DNA from: an uncultured Chitinophagaceae bacterium
GTDB lineage: Bacteria; Bacteroidota; Bacteroidia; Chitinophagales; Chitinophagaceae
Assembly (NCBI GenBank): GCA_903884185.1
Contig: CAISDV010000122.1
Location: 1-64,000, forward strand
Direction of reading: 5' to 3'
Length of the DNA stretch: 64,000 bases
Each line of letters begins with the position of its first letter. Positions within the stretch are counted from its first letter, which is position 1. The translations under genes and the position numbers were made by a program. This document shows, in pieces, positions 33,033 through 42,882 of the stretch. The notes below the pieces were generated by a model. It saw only the letters and a program-made list of their open reading frames with translations, was not told the origin of the DNA and ran no database searches.

Positions 33033-35213
33033 TTATCTTTCATTCATTTCAGACTTATATGCTTTGATAAAAATTGCGCCAAGGTTTTTATATGGCGGCA
33101 CATAATCATCAAACTTATCTTTATCTGAAGCTGCTTTAAATTTTGACTCAAGGTTCTTCCACATAAGCGGCCAGTTCAGGTCTTGCCCTTTGCGCAGCGT
33201 CTCAGTGATCGCCTCTATCAATGCAATATTAATAACACCTGCACCCACCTGTTTGGAAGCAATGATATGTGCATCGGGGCAAATGTTCAATACATTGTTC
33301 AAACTCTGGTAACCACCACAATCGCCCAGCACCACAACTTTTGCAGTAGGAGTTAACTGGCTGATCGTTGAGTTAACATGATAACTATGCCCGCGGTGTA
33401 TGACCACTGTTGGTTCCTCATTTAAAGAATCAAGATAATCACCAAGGGCTTCCTGTGCTTTCTGATCAAGGTCCTTTTCGGTATCAAAAGGCCTGTTGGT
33501 ATAAATAACCACAGGTGTTCCTTTTGTGGATCTTACTTCTACCCATTGTTCTCTTCTTATTATTTTCCAGTTACTATTCGTGAAGGCACTTAGGAAAGGA
33601 TTGAAATAAGCGATGCCATCTTTATCGCCATAAAAAAATTGCTGTATGATGATCTTTCCCGAAGAATCTTTTAATGATTGGGCAGGCATAAAATATACCG
33701 GTGGAATGCCCAGTTTTGCAGCAACATCTATTTTACCGGAAGAATCCATAGAAAGAAAAATATTATCAAGAAGCCCGTAGATCGTTTGCCCGCGGCGGTT
33801 TCCGAGTTTTTTGTTTTGCTGCAGGCTGGCTTCCACCTGGCTAAGTATCAGTTTCCTGATCGCAGTATTATCTATGCTGGCAAAGGAATTGGCCACATCC
33901 ACAGCATCTTCAAGCGTATTGGTCTTCTCTAATCCTTTCACAAAATTCTTCATTAATATCTCAGCTTCTTCCTGGTTCATCCGGGACAGGAAATTATCCA
34001 GTTCATTATAGGCCGCAGCCATTTTGATGAACTTTTTATAAAAATCATTCCCAACCCATTTCAGCAATGTATCAGAGCGGGGGATATCCATCCGTTCAAA
34101 TATTCTTTTGTAAACACCCAGGTAACTGCTGGTATAGATCACATCTTCGCCCAATACCGGGAGGTAATATAATTCAGCAGGTGTAAGATTTTCTATGCTT
34201 TTAAAACGTACGGCCTCACTTTTCTCGTCGTGGAGTGCATTGATATTATCAATGAACTCATCTGTTGCTTTCTGCCTGAGCTTCTGTGTCAATGCACGCA
34301 TCACCAATGGAGTATCTTTTCTTGCCACTCTTTCAGCATATCTGATCTGCGTATGCACCAGTAATTTATAATATGCCAGGCCATCATCTTTGACCTTACT
34401 GATAGAGTCCATCGTTATTTTTCCGTGATAGATATCATCCAGGAAAGGAAAATAGAATTGCCCTGATTTTGTAGATGCCATCCGGCTGATACTTCTTACC
34501 AATGGCTCTTTCACACTCATGATCTTTTTGGCGAGCGAATCGCCTGCAGCTGCAAAATTGTATATCTCTTCCGGGTTCCTGTGAGCGATTGCTGCAATGA
34601 GACTGTCGGCAAAAGGAACATCCAGGTTCTTACCAATGATCTTAAGAATATTTTTTGGTTCACGCTGGCAGAGTTTCAGTACCAAAACATCTTTTGAACT
34701 TGCCAGTCCGCTGTTTTTTTGAAAAGCAAAATTTCTTACAAGGATAGTCCCCACTTCCAATTCATTTTTTTGGACAATTGGTTTAATAGACCTGTGTTGT
34801 ATTTGAGCATGCATGGCCTCATCATACGCTATCACCAGGTCGCCCAGGAGAACACCCTTGATGGCTTTCATTCGGTAAACATTGATAAAATCCTGTAGCA
34901 TATCATTGATGCCGCGCAGCCAGGTATATTTATCACTTTCGCTGATGGTACTGTCAGATTCAACAAGCGCCTGCATATTATTCACCCGTACATTCAATAG
35001 CTGGGTGATCTGGAGGTTGACATCAATGTCTTTCGAGGCGGGGAAAACAGCCGCATTCTTATTTTCCATCCTGATAATGGCCTTCTGTGAATTATCAATA
35101 TTATCATGAAGCAACTGGCGGTTCAGGGGAACGTCGGGCATATTGACCGGAACCTGGGCATTAGCACAAAACAAGCTGAGAGAGCAAAAAAAAGCTATGT
35201 ATAATTTCTTCAT
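33033..35213 (-). CDS. Secreted protein with a possible caspase-like C-terminal domain
   Basis: A 726-residue protein with signal peptide (MKKLYIAFFCSLSLFCANAQ). Residues 20-520 are helical and I do not recognise them. The last 200 residues look like an alpha/beta domain of the caspase (clan CD) type. A hydrophobic strand TVVIHRGHSYH (His606, His609) is followed by a helix and a second strand AKVVVLGDCGGYQS (Cys632), then IIASKQVGAGVINIALIEAI. The strand-His and strand-Cys pairing suits a catalytic dyad, though the 26-residue spacing is short for the clan. It is divergent from the PhoB-like gene. Confidence 0.7.
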   Translation of the reverse strand: MKKLYIAFFCSLSLFCANAQVPVNMPDVPLNRQLLHDNIDNSQKAIIRMENKNAAVFPASKDIDVNLQITQLLNVRVNNMQALVESDSTISESDKYTWLRGINDMLQDFINVYRMKAIKGVLLGDLVIAYDEAMHAQIQHRSIKPIVQKNELEVGTILVRNFAFQKNSGLASSKDVLVLKLCQREPKNILKIIGKNLDVPFADSLIAAIAHRNPEEIYNFAAAGDSLAKKIMSVKEPLVRSISRMASTKSGQFYFPFLDDIYHGKITMDSISKVKDDGLAYYKLLVHTQIRYAERVARKDTPLVMRALTQKLRQKATDEFIDNINALHDEKSEAVRFKSIENLTPAELYYLPVLGEDVIYTSSYLGVYKRIFERMDIPRSDTLLKWVGNDFYKKFIKMAAAYNELDNFLSRMNQEEAEILMKNFVKGLEKTNTLEDAVDVANSFASIDNTAIRKLILSQVEASLQQNKKLGNRRGQTIYGLLDNIFLSMDSSGKIDVAAKLGIPPVYFMPAQSLKDSSGKIIIQQFFYGDKDGIAYFNPFLSAFTNSNWKIIRREQWVEVRSTKGTPVVIYTNRPFDTEKDLDQKAQEALGDYLDSLNEEPTVVIHRGHSYHVNSTISQLTPTAKVVVLGDCGGYQSLNNVLNICPDAHIIASKQVGAGVINIALIEAITETLRKGQDLNWPLMWKNLESKFKAASDKDKFDDYVPPYKNLGAIFIKAYKSEMNER

Positions 35214-35313
35214 CCGCATCATATGGGCAAAAATACTGCCAATTGGCTGTCTGAGAGCCAACGAGTTAACAATTACATAATACTTATGAAATGGGGTATT
35301 GCAGCCTTCAAAG

Positions 35314-35341
35314 GTTAATTTTGTGTAAACAGAATGTTACC
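35314..35341 (+). promoter_or_regulatory. Pho-box-like 11-bp repeats at the response-regulator gene
   Basis: GTTAAT (35314), GTAAAC (35325) and GTTACC (35336) at exactly 11-bp steps, the last one touching the ATG. A -7 box TAATTTTG (35316-35323) overlaps the first unit. Weaker matches than the arrays at 40897, 54020 and 60529, so autoregulation is only suggested. Confidence 0.4.
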
Positions 35342-36019
35342 ATGGAAGTTAGGCCCAAAAGAATCCTGATAGCTGACGATGAACCGGACATATTGGAAAT
35401 AGTGAGTTATAATCTTGGCAAGGAAGGCTATGAGACCTATACCGCCAAAGACGGGAATGAGGCCATTGAGAGGGCCAAACAATTAAATCCCGACCTGATC
35501 ATCCTGGATATCATGATGCCAAAAAAAACCGGCGTAGAGGTATGCCGGATACTTCGCACGCAACCACTTTTCCAGGATACGCTGATCGTTTTTTTAACGG
35601 CATTGAATGACGATGCCTCGCATATCAAAGGGCTGGAAACTGGCGCCGATGATTATGTGAGTAAACCCATCAGCCCAAAAGTATTGGTCAGCCGCGTGAA
35701 TGCATTGTTTAGAAGAATACATAAGGAGGATGGTAAGACACTGAAGATCGGCAACATCTCTATCGATCCCGTAAGGTTTATTGTTTCTATTGATGAGAAA
35801 GAAGTAATGCTGGCAAAAAAAGAATTTGAATTATTATTCCTGCTGGGCTCCAAGCCGGGCAGGGTGTTTCTTCGCAATGAAATATTATCGCAGGTATGGG
35901 GTACCGATGTGATCGTTGGGGACCGTACCATTGATGTTCATATCCGTAAAGTGCGCCAGAAATTAGGAGTGGATTGTATCACCACTGTAAAAGGTGTGGG
36001 ATATAAATTCGAGATTTAA
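35342..36019 (+). CDS. OmpR/PhoB-family response regulator
   Basis: A 225-residue two-domain regulator. The receiver (residues 7-125) has the acidic pocket ADDEP, the phosphoacceptor Asp56 in LIILDIMMP, Thr in FLTALND and Lys in DYVSKPIS. The C-terminal winged helix (about 135-225) has KKEFELLFLLGSKPGRVFLRNEILSQVWG, then VGDRTIDVHIRKVRQKLG and the closing VKGVGYKFEI. Neighbourhood argues for PhoB: the kinase follows, then an Oar-like receptor, DUF47 and Pit phosphate transporter, and repeats of a Pho-box-like hexamer. The start is ATG 35342, as the N-terminal extension from 35291 overlaps the promoter box. Confidence 0.92.
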   Translation: MEVRPKRILIADDEPDILEIVSYNLGKEGYETYTAKDGNEAIERAKQLNPDLIILDIMMPKKTGVEVCRILRTQPLFQDTLIVFLTALNDDASHIKGLETGADDYVSKPISPKVLVSRVNALFRRIHKEDGKTLKIGNISIDPVRFIVSIDEKEVMLAKKEFELLFLLGSKPGRVFLRNEILSQVWGTDVIVGDRTIDVHIRKVRQKLGVDCITTVKGVGYKFEI

Positions 36020-36088
36020 CAGGTTACTTTACTTGTTTCCCTTGTAAATTTCGCATCTTGCATTTGCGGTAACCCACCATCATCCAAC

Positions 36089-37186
<1,098 letters not shown>

Positions 37187-37195
37187 TGGCTGCAA

Positions 37196-37265
37196 ATCAT
37201 AAATCGTATATCTGAAATCGTAAATATCTATTCAACATCGTACATCCGACATCATACATCTTACA
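37196..37265. repeat. CGTACATC-type degenerate repeats, copy 2
   Basis: AATCATAAATCGTATATC, AACATCGTACATC, CGACATC, ATACATCTTACAT units in the 428-bp gap 37142-37569, which holds no gene. Same family as 17521-17585. Confidence 0.6.
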
Positions 37266-37266
37266 T

Positions 37267-37300
37267 AAAAAAACCCTCTCCATTAGAAAACGGACAGGGC
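37267..37300 (-). terminator. Second possible hairpin in the gap upstream of the Oar-like gene
   Basis: CCCTCTCC (about 37274) and GGACAGGG (about 37291) pair with one mismatch, and on the minus strand are followed by T7. It could be a second terminator for the Oar-like gene or a relic of a deleted gene end. Confidence 0.4.
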
Positions 37301-37424
37301 TTGCTTGAGAAAATCCAAAACACTATTTAATGCTTACTCGTAAAACTACTGCGACACAAAATTGCTTTGTGCAGGTTAAGTTAATGTGAAGAGGGTGCTA
37401 TGATAGTATTAACTGTTTATACTC

Positions 37425-37500
37425 TATGTACGATGTTAGATGTAAGATGTGTGATGTTTTAGCAAATCGTACATCCGACATCGTACATCTAACATATCTA
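37425..37500. repeat. CGTACATC-type repeats arranged as an inverted pair, copy 3
   Basis: GTACGATGTTAGATGT and AGATGTGTGATG on the left mirror CGTACATCCGACATC and CGTACATCTAACAT on the right, making an imperfect hairpin of about 70 bp. Confidence 0.6.
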
Positions 37501-37509
37501 AGCATCTCC

Positions 37510-37542
37510 AAAAAAAAGCCCCTCACTTTGCAATGAAGGGCT
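37510..37542 (-). terminator. Terminator of the Oar-like receptor gene
   Basis: AGCCCCTCA (37517-37525) and TGAAGGGCT (37534-37542) pair with one G-T wobble. On the minus strand a run of eight T follows, 27 bp past the stop of the receptor gene. Confidence 0.75.
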
Positions 37543-37569
37543 GTATTATAAGAAAATCACTCTGCTCTG

Positions 37570-40500
37570 TTAGAAATTATACTTCACACCAAATTGTCCC
37601 TGCCAGCGTGAGTTGATTGGATCCACTGTGTAATAGTGGCCGTCTAACCCTGTTGGTTTATTAAAGTTGTATGTAGGCAGGTAACCCGAAGAAGGTTTAC
37701 CTACTGCCACATTGTTTGCATCCTTAGCATAAGTAAGCAAATTAACCGTATAGTTATTTACGTTAGTAACAAAAGTGATATGGCCCCAATCGTTACTCAA
37801 CAGGTTGAGTATATTGAATATATCAAAGCTCACCTGCAATGTTTGCGATTTATTGGTTTTGCTCAGCCTGAATTCATGCATCAGCTTCATATCCAGTTCA
37901 TGGTTCCATGGTGTATGCAAACCATTTCTTTCCGCAAACTGGCCTTTGCGGGTGCTTAAATACTTATCGCCATTGATCAAAGTGCTCAGATCCTGCCATT
38001 GCTGTGCAGCAGTGTACAATGTACCATTCAAAGTATAATCGGCTAACCTGATATCTGTCTGGTCTTTTGGAATATAAGGCAGGTTGGCATTTGCAGCGTT
38101 TCCATAAGGTGTACCGGATGAATTATAGATCACGCTGTAAGGGCTTCCCGATTGTCCTGAGTAAAAGAAACTCAATGAAGTGGCATTCATCTCATTCCAC
38201 AAAAGCGTTGAACCGAATGTGCCTACTATACGATGGCGAAGATCGAAATTAGAATATGCCAGTTGGGCGTTAGTTGGGGTAATAGAAGGATTTACTTCAT
38301 AGTTTGACTGGAATGAATTACGGATACCATTGCTTACATCTTTGCTTTCACCATAAGTATAAGCTGCACTCCAGTTAATATTCAATGCATGTTTACCCAT
38401 AGCAATGTTATTAGTGGTCTTGCTGATCTGAGCGGTTAAATTATAACGATATCCTTCTGTTGTATTTGTTAGCAAGTATACATTCGAATACTGTGAATTC
38501 AACTTACCGCCGGTATAAACAGGAGAAAGTGTTGGGCCTGAATTATAATATTCTACCTGGTCTTTGATATTGATCTGCTGGAATTTTACATCATACATTG
38601 TCTTTGTGTACAATACATCCAATGTTAGTTTATATCCTTTGCCAAATTTGATATCGGCTGCAATGTTTGAGCGGATCACGCGTGGCAATTTGAAATTATT
38701 GTCGATCACATCCACTTCCCTCGTATCAGCGGCATGTGCGCTGGCAGGGAAATGTGCATTGATGGTATCAACCAAGTGCAATGGATTAATGGCAAGTGGA
38801 ATAACTGTATTTCCACCAATAGTATTTGCTGCACTTGGTTTAATATCTATGTTGCCATAAGTGTTACCATTCAGTGTTTCTGCATATCCTAACCATGCAA
38901 AAGGCATCCTTCCCACAAAAATTCCTGTACCGCCTCTCAGAACAAATGACTGGTTGCCGTTTACATCCCAGCTAAATCCAAGCCTTGGTGAAAGTGTTGC
39001 AGTACCCAGCCATTTATTGGTAAACTGATTAAAGGGCGTATTAGTAAAAGTAGAACTGGCACTCGCTGTATTATTGGCTGCAGTGGCAAACCCGCCATCA
39101 GCAGGAAGTTGGTTCCCGAGAACAGGATAATCAATACGCAATCCCGGAGTTATTTTAAAACGGTTGCTTGCTGTTATCTCATCCTGGCCATAAACACTCA
39201 TCAATGCTACGTTATATGCATTGGGAGGATTATTGTAGATCGCATTCCTGTCGTTTGGTAATTTAGGATCAGTAGTAAATGCACCACGGATACGGCTTGG
39301 TTTATCTGCCAGGAAGTTGGTCAAATTCGAATATTCCCAACGGCCGTTCCATGAATTAATGAAACCGTAAGTAAGATTATAAAATTCATTGTGCGTACCG
39401 AAAGTGAATTTGTTAATGCCTTTTGTCAATGTTACATTATCACTGATCTCGATCGTCTGTTGTTTCATATTGTAAATGGAAGCTTCCCTCCATGTTCCCA
39501 GCCATACGGCGCCACCGCCAATATCCATGAAAGGGGATAGGGTGCCGGGAAAACTTCTGTATTCATGTACATTAATATAACTCGCATTGAACTGGTTGCT
39601 CAGGTTATTGCTGATCTTTGTTTTCAGTTCTGCCACCAGGTTCACGTTATTAGTGTATTGTGTAAAATCTGTTGAAGAGAATTGGAAGTTGGAAGACGTA
39701 CGTTCCAGGTTATTTCCCGAACCGCTTGTATAAATAGCACGCACCATTAAACTTGTCCTGTTATCGAGATTGAAATCAAAGCGGGCGAATACCTTATCAC
39801 TGTTTGTGAAAATTTTATATGCACCGTCGTAAGATCCCGGATCATAATTATATTTTGTCTTTAACTGGTTCGAGATGGTTTGTGCATCAGCCAATGTAAT
39901 GGCAGCCCCAGGTTCACCTGCATTATAGAAAGTAGGCTCCTGCCTGCGGGTCTGTTCATAATTGATAAAGAAGAACGCTTTGTTCTTTACAAAAGCGCCA
40001 CCGATGCTTCCACCATATTGATAGTCATAAAAATCTGAGCCGATACTTTTTTTCTGCCCATCAACACTTTTTCCTACTAATGCCTGGTTACGTCCATAAG
40101 CATATAAAGAACCATGAAAATCGTTGGTACCGCTTTTGGTAACTGCATTCACACTTCCACCTGTAAAGTTGCCTATCTTAACATCATAAGGCGCCAGCTG
40201 CACCTGCACTTCTTGTATGGCATCAAGGCTATAAGGATTGGTACGTGTACCAGCTCCTGCTGCACCACTTTGCCCGCCACCGCTTACTCCGCCAAATGAG
40301 TTACTAAACCCGATGGCATCATTATTTACTGCACCATCCACCGTAAGATTATTATAACGGAAATTGCTTCCCGCAAAAGAGTTATTGTTTGACTGAGGTG
40401 TTAAACGTGTAAAATCCGATAGGCTTCTTCCCAGTGTTGGCAAGGTGGTCAACTGCCTGCTGGTCACTGTTACCGCCCCTGGAAGCGTTTTGCGGCCTGC

Positions 40501-40869
40501 TGCAGTTACAGTTACTTCTTTTAAGTCGGTGGCAGTAGTTGCCAGGCGCACATTAAAATCCGGGTTATTACCCAATGAAAGGTTGATGTCTTTCATCACT
40601 TCTTCCTTATACCCGAGAAAAGAGATCTTGATCGTGTATGGACCACCCACTTTCAGGTTCGGGATCACAAAAATACCCTTGCTATTGGTTTGAGAAGTGG
40701 TTACAAAGCCTGTTGGCTCATGCTTTACGGTTATTATTGCTGCCGTTAGAATACCACCTTTGTTATCAGAAACATTACCGCTCAAAGAGGCTGCTGTTTC
40801 CTGCGCAAACGTGGCGGAGGATAGAAAAAAGACAGCGAAAGCGAGTGTGGCAAGTAGCTTTTTGAACAT
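37570..40869 (-). CDS. Oar-like TonB-dependent outer-membrane receptor
   Basis: A 1099-residue receptor with signal peptide (MFKKLLATLAFAVFFLSSATFAQ). A CarboxypepD_reg-like domain (SGNVSDNKGGILTAAIITVKH) is followed by a plug (GRSLSDFTRLTPQSNNN, then SLDAIQEVQVQLAPYDVKIGNFTGGSVNAVTKSGTNDFHG, the Oar signature), then a 22-strand-type barrel ending WQGQFGVKYNF. Its ligand cannot be read from sequence. Position between a PhoB/PhoR pair and DUF47-Pit and a five-unit Pho-box-like array at its promoter suggest uptake of a phosphorus compound. The ATG at 40869 begins the signal peptide; no TonB box-like sequence was sought. Confidence 0.93.
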   Translation of the reverse strand: MFKKLLATLAFAVFFLSSATFAQETAASLSGNVSDNKGGILTAAIITVKHEPTGFVTTSQTNSKGIFVIPNLKVGGPYTIKISFLGYKEEVMKDINLSLGNNPDFNVRLATTATDLKEVTVTAAGRKTLPGAVTVTSRQLTTLPTLGRSLSDFTRLTPQSNNNSFAGSNFRYNNLTVDGAVNNDAIGFSNSFGGVSGGGQSGAAGAGTRTNPYSLDAIQEVQVQLAPYDVKIGNFTGGSVNAVTKSGTNDFHGSLYAYGRNQALVGKSVDGQKKSIGSDFYDYQYGGSIGGAFVKNKAFFFINYEQTRRQEPTFYNAGEPGAAITLADAQTISNQLKTKYNYDPGSYDGAYKIFTNSDKVFARFDFNLDNRTSLMVRAIYTSGSGNNLERTSSNFQFSSTDFTQYTNNVNLVAELKTKISNNLSNQFNASYINVHEYRSFPGTLSPFMDIGGGAVWLGTWREASIYNMKQQTIEISDNVTLTKGINKFTFGTHNEFYNLTYGFINSWNGRWEYSNLTNFLADKPSRIRGAFTTDPKLPNDRNAIYNNPPNAYNVALMSVYGQDEITASNRFKITPGLRIDYPVLGNQLPADGGFATAANNTASASSTFTNTPFNQFTNKWLGTATLSPRLGFSWDVNGNQSFVLRGGTGIFVGRMPFAWLGYAETLNGNTYGNIDIKPSAANTIGGNTVIPLAINPLHLVDTINAHFPASAHAADTREVDVIDNNFKLPRVIRSNIAADIKFGKGYKLTLDVLYTKTMYDVKFQQINIKDQVEYYNSGPTLSPVYTGGKLNSQYSNVYLLTNTTEGYRYNLTAQISKTTNNIAMGKHALNINWSAAYTYGESKDVSNGIRNSFQSNYEVNPSITPTNAQLAYSNFDLRHRIVGTFGSTLLWNEMNATSLSFFYSGQSGSPYSVIYNSSGTPYGNAANANLPYIPKDQTDIRLADYTLNGTLYTAAQQWQDLSTLINGDKYLSTRKGQFAERNGLHTPWNHELDMKLMHEFRLSKTNKSQTLQVSFDIFNILNLLSNDWGHITFVTNVNNYTVNLLTYAKDANNVAVGKPSSGYLPTYNFNKPTGLDGHYYTVDPINSRWQGQFGVKYNF

Positions 40870-40896
40870 AACGTTTTTTTTGGTTTCGCTGCAAAG

Positions 40897-40948
40897 GTTA
40901 CCACGGTATGTTACCAAATCGTTACCCGCAGGTTACCAGGCTGTTAAC
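40897..40948. promoter_or_regulatory. Five-unit Pho-box-like direct repeat array
   Basis: GTTACC at 40897, 40910, 40921 and 40932, and GTTAAC at 40943, that is 13, 11, 11 and 11 bp apart. Read on the minus strand it is GGTAAC toward the Oar-like gene, ending next to a TAACCTTTG -7-like box; read on the plus strand it lies upstream of DUF47-Pit. See the main finding. Confidence 0.7.
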
Positions 40949-41018
40949 ATTGCCAGTGCGATACATATTAATTAATTATTAATTCTGCCTGCTCCCCGCT
41001 GTATTGGAAGCATACCTT

Positions 41019-41026
41019 TACTTTTG
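41019..41026 (+). promoter_or_regulatory. Candidate -7 box of the DUF47-Pit operon
   Basis: TACTTTTG exactly matches TAnnTTTG, 15 bases before the ATG at 41042. Confidence 0.45.
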
Positions 41027-41041
41027 TCCAAACTTCTACCT

Positions 41042-41689
41042 ATGGGGATGAATACGATTGGCCGTTTTTTTATGCCGAAAAACAAAGTTTTCTACGACCT
41101 GTTTGAACAGGTAGTGGATACATTAGGCGAAATGGGGTTGATGCTGAAGAAAGTAGTGGCTGAACCCGATTATGATAAGAGAGCACCTTTGATCAGGCAG
41201 ATAGAGGACCTGGAACATAAGAACGACGATCATACCCATAAAATATTCACCGAATTAGGCCGCAACTTTATTACGCCTTTCGACCGGGAAGACATTCATT
41301 ATCTCGCCACTTCATTGGATGATATTGCAGATTATATTTTTGCATCGTCGAAGAAGATCAATTTGTACCACGTAAACCCTACTGATACAGGCATCCAGAA
41401 AATGGCCGACCTGATAGAGCAGGGATGTGTGGAGATCAGAACCGCTGTGTATGGCCTCAGGGATCTGAAAGACCTGCGCAAAATGACCGAAGCCCTTGTA
41501 AAAGTGAACAGCATTGAAAACCAGGCCGATGATGTGTTTGATATGAGTATTGAAATGCTGTTCCAGCATGAGAATGATGCCAAGGAAGTAATCAAGAAAA
41601 GAGAGATCTACCAGGCAATGGAGATCGCTACGGATAAATGTGAAGATGCCGCAAATGTCATCGAATCCATTATCATTAAATACGCATAA
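41042..41689 (+). CDS. DUF47 (PhoU-like) phosphate transport regulator
   Basis: A 215-residue all-helical PhoU-like protein of the DUF47 family. Characteristic stretches are FYDLFEQVVDTLGEMG near residue 20, the IEDLEHKNDDHTHKIFTELGRNFITPFDREDIHYLATSLDDIADYIF block (the E-x3-D-x3-H metal-cluster pattern), and NSIENQADDVFDMSIEMLFQ. DUF47 proteins are encoded next to Pit transporters in many bacteria and are thought to modulate them. The ATG at 41042 is preferred over the in-frame TTG at 41024, which lies in the promoter box. A REP-like element separates it from the Pit gene 87 bp downstream. Confidence 0.9.
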   Translation: MGMNTIGRFFMPKNKVFYDLFEQVVDTLGEMGLMLKKVVAEPDYDKRAPLIRQIEDLEHKNDDHTHKIFTELGRNFITPFDREDIHYLATSLDDIADYIFASSKKINLYHVNPTDTGIQKMADLIEQGCVEIRTAVYGLRDLKDLRKMTEALVKVNSIENQADDVFDMSIEMLFQHENDAKEVIKKREIYQAMEIATDKCEDAANVIESIIIKYA

Positions 41690-41691
41690 TA

Positions 41692-41733
41692 TCCGGGGAA
41701 CCAGGGCATCCCCGTCGGAGACGGGGACGAGAT
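41692..41733. repeat. REP-like element between DUF47 and Pit genes
   Basis: Half site TCCGGGGA, linker ACCAGGGCAT, then CCCCGTCGGAGACGGGG, in the reversed orientation of 9031-9060. It sits inside an apparent operon and could reduce Pit expression or stabilise the DUF47 message. Confidence 0.65.
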
Positions 41734-41776
41734 GGGAAGAGGTTTTCTTCTCAGCGACCCACGAAAAAAATTTTCT

Positions 41777-42817
41777 ATGTTCACACTGCTTATCGTTATC
41801 ATAGTACTTTCTTTCATCTTCGATTATATCAATGGGTTTCACGATTCCGCCAATTCTATTGCGATGATCGTTTCAACAAAAGTGCTCACTCCTTTCCAGG
41901 CAGTATTGTGGGCGGCGTTCTTCAATTTTGCAGCTTTCTTTGTTGCCAAATATTTGATCCACGAATTCAAGATCGGCAATACGATCGCTAATTCTGTACA
42001 CCAGGGATTCATTACTTTACCGGTGATCTTTTCAGGAATAACTGCTGCAATTGTTTGGAACCTGATCACCTGGTGGTTTGGTATCCCTTCCAGTTCTTCT
42101 CATGCATTGATCGGTGGTTTTATAGGTGCTGCGCTGGCACATGCCGGTGGGTTTTCCAAAGCGGGTATGGATGTAGTGAATTATACTACCGTTATCCCTA
42201 CTTTTTTATTCATTTTCCTTGCTCCATTAATAGGGATGATCATCGCATTTGTGATAACGATCATCATAGTACACTTATGCAAACGAGCGAACCCCTATAA
42301 GGCCGAAGGCTGGTTTAAACGTTTTCAGTTGGTTGCTTCTGCCGCTTTTAGTTTGGGGCATGGTGGCAACGATGCACAAAAAGTGATGGGTATTATCGGT
42401 GCAGCCATTATTTATTATGAAGGTACACTGGGGCACCACCTAAGTTTCAACGATTTTGTATCACAATACAGTTGGGTTCCTTTTACGAGTTTTCTTTGTA
42501 TTGGTTTAGGAACGATGAGTGGCGGCTGGAGGATCGTAAAGACCATGGGAACGCGCATTACCAAAGTAACTCCATTGGAAGGTGTAGGTGCTGATACAGC
42601 AGGGGCGATCACGCTGTTCCTGACACAAAAATTAGGCATTCCCGTTAGTACCACACATACTATCACCGGATCCATTATCGGCGTTGGCGCTACAAAAAGA
42701 TTAAGTGCCGTGCGCTGGGGCGTGACCGTAAACCTGCTCTGGGCATGGATACTCACCATTCCCGTTTCAGCCCTCATGGCCGGGATCATTTATTTTATTG
42801 TGAAAATATTTGTGTAG
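41777..42817 (+). CDS. Low-affinity inorganic phosphate transporter, Pit family
   Basis: A 346-residue integral membrane protein with about ten helices. The two inverted Pit signature repeats are DYINGFHDSANSIAMIVST near the N terminus and LGHGGNDAQKVMGIIG in the second half, with GIPSSSSHALIGGFIGAALA and GIPVSTTHTITGSIIGVGA as their phosphate-site partners. It takes up phosphate with protons or metal cations. The start is ATG 41777 at the first helix; an earlier ATG at 41732 overlaps the REP-like element. It follows DUF47 on the same strand, the common Bacteroidota arrangement. Confidence 0.95.
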   Translation: MFTLLIVIIVLSFIFDYINGFHDSANSIAMIVSTKVLTPFQAVLWAAFFNFAAFFVAKYLIHEFKIGNTIANSVHQGFITLPVIFSGITAAIVWNLITWWFGIPSSSSHALIGGFIGAALAHAGGFSKAGMDVVNYTTVIPTFLFIFLAPLIGMIIAFVITIIIVHLCKRANPYKAEGWFKRFQLVASAAFSLGHGGNDAQKVMGIIGAAIIYYEGTLGHHLSFNDFVSQYSWVPFTSFLCIGLGTMSGGWRIVKTMGTRITKVTPLEGVGADTAGAITLFLTQKLGIPVSTTHTITGSIIGVGATKRLSAVRWGVTVNLLWAWILTIPVSALMAGIIYFIVKIFV

Positions 42818-42882
42818 TTCCGCACAAGTTTTATAAAACTATTTTCCCTGTATGCCGTTACTTTGCTGCATAAATACTTTGC

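Noticed and set aside
37570-40869. SusC-type glycan receptor
   Set aside because: The plug and length match Oar-like receptors, and no SusD-like gene is beside it.
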